A stretch of DNA of 64,000 nucleotides from positions 496,001-560,000 of the forward strand of contig JAZARR010000078.1 in assembly GCA_037389465.1 (NCBI GenBank), in the 5' to 3' direction. The DNA is from Baylisascaris procyonis (lineage: Eukaryota; Nematoda; Chromadorea; Rhabditida; Ascarididae). A program made the translations under genes and the position numbers. The notes beneath the pieces were generated by a model that was not told the DNA's origin, ran no database searches, and saw only the letters and a list, made by a program, of their open reading frames with translations. Positions 1 through 12,000 of this stretch are shown piece after piece. The first letter of the stretch is position 1. Every line of letters begins with the position of its first letter.

Positions 1-3000
1 CAGGTAATAAATAACCTATCGTAATTGTTATTTGCAAATTGTCAAACTTCAAACGTTCGAGTCCCTCAACGAGCGTTTTACTAATTATTTGATTGCTTTA
101 GATACTTCTTTTGATTAGCAATTTATGTTGCATCTATTCTTTGTTGAAGACAAATCCATATATTATTGGCTGAAAACAAACTGAAAGCTATGATAGAAAG
201 GAAAGGGAAAAGAAGGACAGCATATTGTGATGAGAGCATTCGTTTCACTTAGCTGAAGAGCTTTAATGTTGATTCTTTTTGAAAATACACAAGCAACAGA
301 AGGAAATGACAAGCGAAAAGCCGCTTGTAAAGTGAATCTCGCATCCTATAAGTCTTCATATAAAAAATGTTGAAACTTATTTGTGTTATAGCGAGAGCAT
401 GACACCACTTCGCGTTTTCGGTTCCCTTCTCACTCAGTCCCACAACTAAAGTCGAACAGATCAGAGCCGTTTTTGGCTCCGCTCGTTTCCTGCATAGGAA
501 TTATCCAGCAACAAAGTATTCTACATGAAGAGTAGAGAAGCCACAAATACTAAAACGACGTTTCAGAAGAAACACAACAAGAATTACTCTTTCGGGAATA
601 ACGGTTTATAAGAAAAGAAAATTTGAATATTGAGAGCTTTTCGTTAATCACTTCAGTAGGTTCTTTTGTTCGCTTGTTTAGCAGTTCCAGTCATTATTTG
701 CAGCATCAACCGGAAGTGCAGGCAGTCGGCCGATGGATCCTTTCGCTGCCGTTTGTATTATCAGCGAATCTCCACGAAGGAGACCTTGTAGCAAACTATC
801 CGTTCGATTTAGCACCTGTTGCCAATGCAAACCAATACGCCAGGTCACCAGACGATGAAACGTTCAGGTATTTCATTGTATGATTTCGTTCTCTACTTTA
901 TAGATAAGGAAGGCCAGATCCGAATCAACATTGTTAGGTTAGGATACATATAAAGAACTTATTTATTGCGAATATTGCTACATAGAACTTCGAGCGGGTT
1001 CAGCGCATGGTTCTGAAGTCTCAAATTTAGTTGTAAAATGTCGTTTAACATAGCAGCTATTTCCGAATTGCCAAAGGCAGATATGATGCCTACGTGCAGC
1101 CATTCTGTGTTCATGGTGGCGATATTTTGAAATGTTGAGCTAAATAACAGGCATATGACGACCCAATTGGTTTATTTCCCATGGAGCATTCATATTGGGA
1201 TATCGTACGTAAACATCCCAATATGAGTGTACGTAAATATCCCAACATATTGGAATTAGATGATATCTTTTGGTACACTTCACTGGTTTCTACAAGCGGT
1301 TGACAGGGATTCTTTTGTTTTCAATGCTAGCTCCACTGCATTACGGTAGATATATAGGAAATCTCATAAGTGATATTTTTTCTTTCAGTAAATATTAATA
1401 CTGCAAGTGAGGTGTTGAATTGCCTCTCTAGTTTCTCTTACCGTTTCTTTCATCACTTATGTTCATTAGCAAATGAGCTGTTTTGACAACAAATAGTAAT
1501 ACTTGAGGTATCTGGCCCAACGGTATGCGAGCAATCACGCGCATATGGCGAAAAATGACCACGCACCATGTGACGGCTCTGCACGAGACGCTTTTGCCCA
1601 ACAAGGTCTGTCCACTATTTTCTTGCCCACGTTTATTATTTGTCTCTGCAATTTTTAAATAAACTATCTTCATTTAGCTGCTTTCTCTAACGTTTAACGT
1701 GACAAAAATGGCGAAGATTTTCCACTAAAAATCAGAATCGCTCACTGCGATGAACCGATGTGGAGCTGATTATAATATATGTTCACTTCTGGAGAGGTTC
1801 CATAGAGAACATATATTTATGAAACGAATATTTTTCGCATTTCAACGGAACTTAAATAAAAACAAGCAGTGCAGTAGATTTTAAAGTCGTTTGCAGTACG
1901 AATCTCTCAGTTTCTTATTTTTGCAGGCGGCATAACAAACGGTGCTCAGTGGTACTCGGTATCTGGCGGTATGCAAGACTTCAACTACCTGGCTACGAAT
2001 GCATTTGAAATTACACTTGAGCTCTCATGCGAAAAATTCCCTCCAGGTAGAGCGCTGGAGTCTCTATGGAATGACAATAAGAAAGCCCTCCTCGATTTCC
2101 TTTGGATGGTATTTTTTAATTCTTTTTGTTTTGAAAGCTGGGTGTTCTTGCTTGCCCGAAACTGTGCTACATCATAAACATTTGGTCAGCACCAAGTTCT
2201 CGAGGTTCTTTAAAGTGGGGACAAATCTCCTGAAGTTGTAGGTACACGCAGGAATCAAAGGAGTCGTTGCTGACAAGCAAACAGGACAACCGATCGTCGA
2301 GGCAGTCGTGTGGATAAAGAACAGCACCGATGAACGACTCATCAAACATCCGGTTACTACATGTAAGTTGAATTATTTCTGATAAGGCAGCAACGGAGAA
2401 TTTGGAAGGCGGTGAAAGTTCGTGACAAGCATATCTGATAGTAACTCAGTGCATACCCTCATGTCCTCAATTCGCCATTGTGCAAGTCCGGTGAAATAGC
2501 TTGGGCGGTTTCTTTAAATGAAAAATTTACATGGAAGGACCACTTTACCGGTCACTCTCCTATAAAATGTTGTAAAATTCGCACTTTCGTGTAAATCTCA
2601 GCAGTATAGATGTGTCTTGACAAAACCTCCACCGGAAATGGAATCCCAGTTGTTGTTTTCTTAAAATTAAAATCTAGCTGTTGGAATTTTATCCAAGACT
2701 ATACCACATTCGCTTGGAATCGAACATTTTTCTACTGATCAAAAGCATCGACGAGAATGAGCATTCTTCAAATCGATTCGACATCACCTAAATTGCAATG
2801 ATGGTTCAGCCAAGTACCTGAATTGCCATTTTAGTCTATACTGATTATTTCTCCTTGATCGAAATTACAGGCATAGAGGTCTGCTGAAGATCTTAAAAAA
2901 CATAGTTGATCCCACCTAAAGGATGCGTTTCCAAGCGTTCACTGAACGTGAAGCCGGTATCGACAGGCGATTCAGAAGGCGAAAGAAAATGTCGCCAACT

Positions 3001-5398
3001 TGTTTTTCGGTGACTATCGATCTCCTATCAGTCCTATAGAATTTCTTATAATGCACTCGCCACGAGAATCCTGAGCATGCACATATGCTTTGTTAACGCC
3101 GCATCTGAACTCCAGGACGATGGCAAAACAATAGCTAAGGAAATTCAAAATTTCAATGTCGCACATTGGTGGACAATTTCAGTGGAATTCACTTTTGTAG
3201 AAACCTTTAGAGCTCAGTTCAGGCGAGTTCTACTTTGCGATCATTTTAACAGGAAATAACGCGTGAAACATGTGGTGTGCGACCCTTCGCCATTTTAGAA
3301 TCATGTCAGATTTTTCCCTCAGCCTGTCATTCGGACGTTATTTTTTTCCTAATTTTAGCAATCTCAGCCAATTGTATCCATATTTTTTGAAAAGTGCTAT
3401 CATTTAAATTTTTAACACAAACGTGCACTGCAAATAATTTATTCGCGTTAATTCGCATTTTTTCGCAGAACTCTGAATGTTCATTAAGAGCCAACGATTA
3501 TTTTGCTCTTAGAAAAAAGGCTGACTACGTCTTATACTTCTATTTGAAAGTTAGTTGTTCCATATGGATCATAGCTGCTATTCCGCAGTGATAATCGTAT
3601 TGCGGTTTTCAGGGAAAACAGGCGACTATTTCCGGTTGCTTACGCCTGGTACTTATGATGTATTCGTAAGCGCCGAAGGCTACCAGCCAACGTCGAAGAA
3701 AGTCACTGTGGACAATATGGAACGCAGTTCCGCTAAGATTGTTAATTTCGAACTTACGCCCACCGACAACTACATCAGTAACGAACTGAACGCCATTCAG
3801 GTATGACTTTAGCATTCCTGCCGTATGATGGCACTATGTGCATAGGATGGCCGGTCGACTTGTGTGTGAAGTTGTTAGTCCTTCTAACAGCCTTGTCTAC
3901 GAGGATGAGAGGCGTCAAACCCATCATCGTAACCAGTGCCATCGATTTAAAATTAGTTTGGCTCGTGGTTCCATTAATCTAAAACTTTAACCTCTTGCAA
4001 AACTCTCTACACCCAAAATTCAAATTTTCTACAAGTTTTAAAGTAGTTCACAGCGGAATGCCCACTTCCAAACATCACTCTCGAGCCTCATATCGAAAAA
4101 AGCTTACCTCACATTCTCACTCACTTCTGAACTACTCGCGAAAAATGATCTTGTTACATTAATTGCCAGCTGAAAGACAATCTAGTATGCACTTCCAACC
4201 GTTGCAAAATATTGCTCACGAGCGGGCGCATCAAGTTCACGCATCATTTGTTTACGTGCCACAGAACGTATCATGAAGTGCGCTTCTTCCAAACTTTTTA
4301 CTCCATCGGCGGATTTCACACCTGCGCTGGTCATATTTCATCAGTACAGTTAAAACTTCGCGTGAAGCCAGCCATCTATCTGCCTTCATGAGTTCATCAG
4401 TGCCTGCGCTTCATTGCTAGTACTTTTCACTGCCTTAAAACCACGTCTCTTCCAGTCAAAAATGCAAAAATCTCTAATAAAATCCTGAGAAAATCAACTC
4501 CGAATACAACTTTTTGGATATATTCAACGACCGACGGATATCGAAGACGTATAATGAAACGACGATGAGTTCAAGAATTGATCAAATATGCATCGCGCAT
4601 TTTGCCTTTGCGAGGTTGCCACTGATGCACAAAAATTATAAATTCATCTTTATTGCCGACATTTCACTTGGAGAATCCTCATTAAAATAACAGCAAAAAA
4701 TGACGCAAATTATAAGAGATATGTCCGAAAGCGATATCAATATCTATACATATGAAAGATAACAAAAGAGCGAAAATACCTTAGAATGCTCGCATCTCCA
4801 AGCAACCTTAATGGGCGGTTAGCAATAAACCTTGTTATCGAGCCAAGACGCTAACATGGAATATGGCTTCTTTCCCACTTTCACTGTTTTGATGAGGACT
4901 CTCTATTCGAAATCTCGATTTATTATTTTTGGCCGTTGTTGACAACCTCGCAACGACAAAATACGTGACGCAGACCACTTTCATACACAAGATTTTCGAC
5001 CCTTTGATGTGAAAACGTCTCATTAGGAACATATTGCCTGGCTGCTTTATTCCATCAACATATCCGTCATCGTTGAGGGAGAGGAACGTCTCTTAAGCAT
5101 ATGCTCAGTGAGAACACAGTCGCTGCACAGCGACTTCAGAAGATGAGTTCGAAGATAAGAATGTGAGCAAAGGTATCACTACAGCCCACCGAGAGCGTCT
5201 GATTTTGCTAGCAAATCGCCAAGAATTTTTAGTGATTGTCCAAGTTTCCTGGCGATGGTGCCTTCCTACTCCTTCTCCTACCTAAACTTTTTCTGCATGA
5301 ACCACTGAATGCAGTGATTATGGACAATTTTACGAAGCATTTTTCAGCCAGGTGAAGAAAAGCTCATCGAAGAAGTCGTCGAGCAGTTGCAGCAGTAG
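1..5398 (+). CDS. egl-21: Carboxypeptidase E-type metallocarboxypeptidase (M14B), 3' part, 6 exons
   Basis: Seen: exons 704-867, 1508-1605, 1927-2108, 2242-2362, 3613-3800 and 5348-5398 join in phase and end at TAG 5396-5398, giving about 267 residues. Bases 1-3 (CAG before gtaata) are probably the end of the preceding exon; the N-terminal half lies upstream of the window. The protein carries [11 protein letters not shown] and [14 protein letters not shown] (the His is the third zinc ligand), then [19 protein letters not shown] (substrate pocket) and [13 protein letters not shown] (the Glu is the catalytic base). A transthyretin-like beta domain follows (GIKGVV to [12 protein letters not shown]), then a short acidic tail ending EEVVEQLQQ. 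Family knowledge: CPE/EGL-21 removes C-terminal Lys/Arg from propeptide intermediates in secretory granules, after prohormone convertase. The single domain, lack of a membrane anchor and helical tail favour CPE over CPD or CPM; a CPN-like relative is the alternative. The acceptor at 1507 has a poor pyrimidine tract, but the phase and protein match support it. Confidence 0.88.
1191..1248. repeat. Small hairpin plus 23-bp direct repeat in a carboxypeptidase intron
   Basis: A perfect 10-bp inverted repeat (1191-1200 with 1216-1225) overlaps two near-identical direct copies of gtacgtaaacatcccaatat, starting at 1206 and 1229. It lies in the intron between exons 704-867 and 1508-1605. It looks like local replication slippage or a remnant of a palindromic element; no function is visible. 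Confidence 0.6.
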
Positions 5399-5646
5399 TT
5401 GAAGACATCTGTACTGAATTGGCCGTCTACCAATAAGTGATCAGTGTTGCGTCTAATGACGCTAATGGACAAATAAGAGCTTCATATGATCTCATAAAGA
5501 ATTTTATGTTTACATTCCAGTCTCAATTGGATATTACATTCGCATTTCAAATGTGTCTACACAATATCTGCTGCATTCCCTTAAGTGATTCTGTTGAATC
5601 CATATCGCAGTACGCAAGTGAGTCTTGCATATACTTTTATGCTTAA

Positions 5647-5652
5647 AATAAA
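5647..5652 (+). terminator. Possible polyadenylation signal of the carboxypeptidase gene
   Basis: AATAAA lies 249 nt after the stop codon at 5398, a plausible 3' UTR length. It is a single hexamer in AT-rich DNA, so chance is a real alternative. Confidence 0.3.
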
Positions 5653-6639
5653 CAGAGCACTCATTGTGCTATGTCCTTTCACTAAAGAATTTCCTTTTCC
5701 GGCACATCTTGCAATGCAGGAAACAGGTTGTGAATGATAGCAGCCTGCTACGCAAATCAGCAGACAAGTAAAATATGCAGGTGAGGACAGGTGAGGAACA
5801 GAAAGGTAAGAAATACCCACTCATTGTGCCCCTAGCTTCATGCGATGAGAGTGAAACAGCTGTCACCTGCTGCAGCTTTATGCCACACATGCAAAACGGC
5901 GAACTATGGTCTTTCAGCAATAACAATAACATTATGCAACGACAGAAAGCACATACAGCGGAAGTATGCTAATGAATCAAAAATACGGCACTGCTCTTCC
6001 CCCCCTTCCCGGCCGGGCAGTATAGCAGTAATTGCCAACTCTAAGATACATAAAGCACGCTTATAAAACGTGTAGTCCACCATCTCAAACCTCCAGTGTC
6101 TTCGAAACAACACAACTGAGCATCGAATCGAGGCACAAACAGGAAAAGTCTGTGCTCAGAACAGCAGTTAAGCAAGGAGTGGAGAAATGCTTCTAACCTC
6201 TCACTTCTTCACAAACTTAAACGATTTTACTGCACCGGACACTTTCTGCATATAACAACCACACGCAAATACAATGAAGCACAACCAACAATTCAAACTC
6301 AATCTTACGGTGCACAACTCAATCTTACGGATTTGCAGAAGAAAAAAAACAGCCACTGAAAACCAGCGACGGAGAACAACCATCGCGGAAGATCCAAAAA
6401 CAATGCAGAAGACAAATCAAGAGAAAAAGGAGCGCCCACATGAAAGGCGATGCCAAGGCGAGAGGTAAAAATGGCTGGAAGACTAATGGCGCGCAATACA
6501 ATAAATAGAATCTACTGCTAAATATCTCATGCTGTCTCGGCACCGGACGAACACGTTTCACTGAAAAGGCGGATGCATGGAGACAGTAAGAAGCAGACAT
6601 GCGTGAAGCTTGCGCAAGGCAACGCAGCGATGCTGGCAA

Positions 6640-7300
6640 CCATCCCATAGTATACCTCAGCTCCATGTGACTAGATTCCAATTAAGCTTGGCAGCACGTG
6701 CATAATAGCGGTAAGCAATGAGTGTGCCCAGAAACCGTCACGTGGCTCAGTGGCTTAACCATTCTATGCTGTGTCCCAGCGCGGCGATGCAACTTCGATA
6801 GAACTTTGTATGCGCATGCGTAACGACGATAGGTAGTGAACACGCTCGCAGCAGCCTAACTGTCATAACGTATACTTCAATTCCAGAGATGAGTTCCAAC
6901 AAAAGTTGATATTCCAATGGAAAATAGCAGTGCGGAATAAGTGCACGCGAAGCGTGCCCAGCAGCATAACGACGTCTAGCACGATGCAACCCAACCGTCC
7001 CATAGCGTATTCCGGCTCCGTGTAAGCAAGTTTTGATGAACTCCGGCACATCAATGCATTACGGGAATATACAACTAGAAGGGCACAGCGCGTCCTGCTG
7101 CGCCTAGCGCGAGCCACGAAGCGGCCCGGCTGCTCCATAACGCATGTCGGAGCTGGACGGACAGACTTCAACGAGTCTCTGCGTGAAGCGCACGACAAGA
7201 ATACGTAGATGAAGCATATAAAGCGCGTTTTCCGCTACGCAGCCGCATGAGCTGCGAGGTAGGCAGACTGTCCCATGGCGTATTTTTGCTCCCATTGATA
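6640..7300. repeat. Degenerate tandem array, period about 137 bp
   Basis: A core like CATAGCGTATTCCGGCTCC recurs with its CAT at about 6646, 6864, 7001, 7136 and 7274. The last four are 137, 135 and 138 bp apart. Copies differ at many positions (for example cataacgcatgtcggagctgg and catggcgtatttttgctccc). The stretch is more GC-rich than its surroundings, so it produces several overlapping minus-strand ORFs that are not genes. The best explanation is an old satellite-like array. Confidence 0.5.
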
Positions 7301-8929
7301 GAATCACGGAATTTTAGTGCTAATAAGCATAATGCAATAAATCGGGCATCACATGACATGTGGATCGTCGTCAAATCAGCCATTCTAACAGAATCCAATA
7401 TTGAAGAAACAGCAGGTAGCAAAACGTTTCATTAGCACCTAGTTGCAAGATATAGCTGCAATCAGGAAAAGAGCAAAAAAGAAGTGGCAACAGGATAATA
7501 TGCGCCCAGGGTGGCAACGAACAAGATGCAAACGCGATGGCAAGAGAAAACGAGAGAAGGCAATCAACACAGTGTAGCGTTTACCCATGTACCTGTCAAA
7601 AAACAGAAAAAAAAACATTATGCACCATTAAATTATGCTAATCTTTGGCTCACCCGAGTGACACTTTGCAATTATGCTCCTAAACAATAAAACACTCGTA
7701 TAAAAAACGTTCAAAACATTGCTACTACGACAAGCAAAACGAAAACGCAACTCTTCAGTGAGGTACTTCCTTATCAGTGCTTTAAAATGGTCAAATCTCC
7801 CTTAACAGTACCTCAACATGGTCAAATATCTTCGAAAAGAATGGGACTGATGACATCAGAATACGCTAGTTGAGATATTGCCTTAATGTAAAAGTGGTTT
7901 TAAAAGTGTGAAGTCGTTTTCTGCTAATAGATGCACATACTCCCACAGCATCCATAAACTAGTGCACATACGACGAAAGGGACTGAACTACATTTAAGTT
8001 CTAACTTCATGGGCCAGACTTTTCGGAGAGAAACGAACCTCACTGCATAATTGCGGATAGCAAAAAAAAATCTAGTGAAACCCGAGCAACGCCATCTGTG
8101 TTCGTCAGTCACGTTAGTCCACCTTTGCATCAGCACCGCGTTTGAACAGTTTATTTATGAGCTGAAAGAGATATCTGGCAAGCGCGAAAAGACACAAAGC
8201 CTGCCTAATAGCCGCACTCTTCATCAATACCGAGGTGCGTATAAATGACGGCAGATGGAAAACGTGCACTCTCGGCCAATGGATTCCTATCCCATTTTTC
8301 TCCGTTCATACTAAAAATCCAACAGTGACTGGTCAGCGTCGGTATCATTTTTGATCATCTACATCATTCTTTCGCTGCTGCACTACTCCAGACCAATGTG
8401 ATATGCTACTGTTAAGAATACGTCCTACTTCGGGTCCGGTGCATTCCACAAATACTGTTTCAGTAGGTGCTAAGAGTTAACGTGCGAAATTAAACATTAG
8501 CAACACTTTCTTCCTAATTCTGAATAATAAACAGAAAGGAAGGTGGCCGCGAATTCCGAGACTACAGGGAAGTAAGGAACAAATAGCCGGCAAGTAAGTG
8601 CCAGGAAGCACTTAAAATTTCGTAAACGTTTAAAACTCAGGAAATTTTGAGATAAATCAATCGAAGACGTAACATTTTTGCCACTTTTCCCTTCCACACT
8701 GACGAAACGCTACAGCTGAAAAATATGCCACTGTTCCGCAGGGTTGCCCCTCAAGCCCCAACTTCACCATATAAATGGTCGCATACAGCATGCCAGTTAT
8801 TCAGGAGCAAATTTTCATCAGAACTAGCGAGCCGAATTTAGGAAAGCAATAGGGACATCTCAAATTTTGATGGGGTAGGCGTATCTTCCTGTGGCAAGGA
8901 TATGATACGAAGTGTACACAGAAAAAGTG

Positions 8930-9057
8930 AACGCAAGTATCACTTGTTCGACGTATATGTAAAGAAATAATAAAAAGATACCTGTTCAAAGAAAACGCAA
9001 GTATCACTTGTTCGACGTATATGTAAAGAAATAATAAAAAGATACCTGTTCAAAGAA
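8930..9057. repeat. 64-bp perfect tandem duplication at the desaturase 3' end
   Basis: Bases 8930-8993 and 8994-9057 are identical copies, period 64. On the minus strand each copy contains CAG followed by GTATCT and ends in a pyrimidine-rich TTTTCTTTGAACAG. The stop codon of the desaturase (9004-9006) lies in the first copy met by the ribosome (8994-9057). Because 64 is not a multiple of three, the second copy is read in another frame unless the unit is spliced out. Confidence 0.9.
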
Positions 9058-12000
9058 TATGTACACGAAGCACGTCGAGTTCGGACCAAAGCCATAAAAA
9101 TGGATATCACTCGGCTTCGCCAGCTTCCTCTTAACACGAGAATGCAGGCTTATCTTCGGATCTGTCACAAAGTCGTACATCATCCGGATCCAGCTTCGGT
9201 GAGCGAGCATATTCGAATAATATTCGGGCGCGATCTGTCTGATCTGCAGAACATCCCTTTTCACAAAGGAAATGAAGCAGAGAGCAGTATGTTTCAAAAA
9301 GAAACAAATGTGTTATCACATTACTACCCTTATGGAGCAGTAATATGGAAACTACTGCGCTTCTGAGGTACTATTACCATTGATGTAATACTGGAGTATT
9401 TGTGGCGCCATTATTACTACCACTTTGGACGCAATTCCCGACGACGAAAATTTTGAGCGAAAGGCTATCCCTCTTTATTGTAAAACACGAATCTAATGAG
9501 CCATACAATCGTCAACAAATACCTTTCGAAGGGAAGAAGTTAAAGTGCAGCCTGATCAAGCGATCACCCATCATGACAACGTCCCAAACGATGATGCGGC
9601 CAGTGTTCTCAACTTACTAGCGAAAGGCCACCTACCACAACAATATCCCGAACCATAATGCCCCCATTTTTTGGAGCTTATCAGCTAAGAAACCAGATAC
9701 CAAACCAGACCTTTCACCTTACACAGCTCATTTGGCCCCGTGTAGCAGCCACCAAAGAACGAAGATTCCAGGACATTTCTAAAATTCAGCATGACAGGAG
9801 TGAGTGATTCTAAGAGTATTCCAGAAATAGTGCTCTAGATATGTTCCCAATAGTGGCAACAAAGTCTAAATAAGTTCATAGCTGTGAAATGACGTTATTG
9901 CAAAGATGATAGTAGTGTTGCTAACGTAACAGAACACGCACATTTTTTCTGCAGATGCATTCTAGGAATCAAAATTTAAGGATAAAGTCGGATGCATACA
10001 ACTTCAAGTTCCTCACCTTTGGAAGATTGGCTCCGCAAACAAACGGAAAGTCGTGGTGTTCGTTGTGATGACCAACGTTGAACGTAACCAGATTAATCGG
10101 CCCATAGTAGCTGAAAGAACATAAAGGAGCATCTGAGTTATCTCCAGCGGCTAACAGTGATGAACATTGTAGAAGGTATCTATAGTTTAATCACAGCAAT
10201 TCAAAAATTATTCCATCATCACACACTGGAAGGGAAGAGGAAGCATTCGTTTTCAAAATCGGTTTGTTTAATCATACCTAAGAATACAGCGCTTTTTTTT
10301 GCAAAATAACGTCTTGAACATTGACGGCTTTCCACCACATTCATAAGTCTTAGAAGTGGTCACCCTTCAGTTCTTATCCGTTAACACGAAACATCTGAGT
10401 TATACGAAACGAGTCATTCGGAAATCCACTCTCATAAAAATGAACAGAAAACAAACCTGTAGGTTTCCTGGCCAGCTCTGAACATATAATGATCTGAAAT
10501 ATAGTGTCCCGCCAGAGGATGAAGACCAGACGCTACAAGAAAACCTCCGAGCAAGAACGCGACTGCCTTCCATCCCAAATAAACCACCACGAAATAATCG
10601 ACAGTGAACTGGAGGGTGGCGTTGATGAGCTCGAAATCCGTGATTGCCTTAAACACAACTTCATAAGATATCTTCTGGCGCACTTGGATTTTCTCACTTC
10701 TTGCTATGCCTACAACCTAAGATAAAACTTTGAACTCAAACTCTGAACGACATTAACCATCGCTCCGTTTGGGAACGAGGGAGTGGTAGGGGAGGGGGGG
10801 GGGGGGGAAGGGAGAAGAGGAGAGTAAAAATGTTGGACGGTCGTAACTGGTCCTGAACAGGACCCCTTCTCCCTGCAAGGAAATTCCTGACCATACCGGA
10901 AGAGCACTTGGGTTTGTAGTACGAGCCTGATTTAGCAAGTGGATGAAAGTTAAAACTTGGGCGATAACAGTACTTAGATGAGAGGACTGAAAATCTGGAC
11001 GGAGCAGAACCACAGAATGGAGCCAAAAAGCAGTATGGAGGCCCTAAAAACGATCCCTTTTGACAACTGCACCGCAGTATCAACGGTGAGAGAGCTCTAA
11101 CGAAAAGAAGGACAGTATAAAGTTCACTGAATCAAACTTCTTCGTCATCTTCAAAATAAAACTTCTACGTTACAAATCATTAAGCAAGACGATACAACAG
11201 AAATTAATTTAAGTTTTCGAAGGCTGCAAAACAATTCAAAAAAAGTTGTAAAAGGAACGCTAAAATCGCCCAATTCGCTCTCGATATGGATAGCCAAGTC
11301 CCAATAGAATCACAAGATTACAATAATTGTAAAAAAAATTAAAGAATTCTGTAGTGGATCAACTCATAGCGATGCAACTCATGAAGAAAATTTGGTAGTG
11401 AAACGCATGAAACGTATCCAAAAACGGATTTCCGCAGGTCGCAAATCTTGTAGACACTATACTTCCATTAAAAAATAAATGCAAAACAAATAAGAAAAAA
11501 CACTGCCACGAACCTTTTTGTAGGTCGCAAATGGGCGAAATGCGTAGAAAAATGGCTGAAGCACCATCCATATCAGTTTTCCGAGTGTACCTTTGAACCA
11601 ACGAGTCTCAAATTCCGTTGGGATATCAGTATCAACCATATCCTCACCTTAAAACAACGCTCCATAATTGCGTCGTAGAATATCTATTGAGGAAAGATTA
11701 TCACATTTCAATTCGCCTTATAAGCTTTTAATTAAAGCTATGTAATTTTTGAAAAGTAACTTTATCGAACGATTGTATACACAAAGAATAAAAGGAAATG
11801 AGAATCAAACAGGCTACAATTTTAGCAATTTCCCATGTCAACTTTGCAGCAGCGAAGAGGCAAATGTATGAAAGATACATAATGCTATTGTAGGGGAGAC
11901 AAGTTGTACTTTAATATTAACAGCATAACCAGCATAGAATCAGATATGTGTGCGGGGGAATACACATTGTATCAGACACCCAATCCCATCAACGAACGCG

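Larger units (their letters stand above)
5399..9003. other. Convergent intergenic region, no gene recognised
   Basis: This lies between the 3' end of the plus-strand carboxypeptidase and the 3' end of the minus-strand desaturase. Short ORFs on both strands show no family similarity, no continuing splice structure and no shared phase. The content I can name is the degenerate array at about 6640-7300 and one copy of the 64-bp duplication at 8930-8993. The stretch 7440-8900 shows nothing recognisable. Confidence 0.6.

Noticed and set aside
6325..7422. Cluster of overlapping minus-strand ORFs of 67-118 codons
   Set aside because: They overlap in different frames across the degenerate GC-richer array; repetition explains them better than genes.
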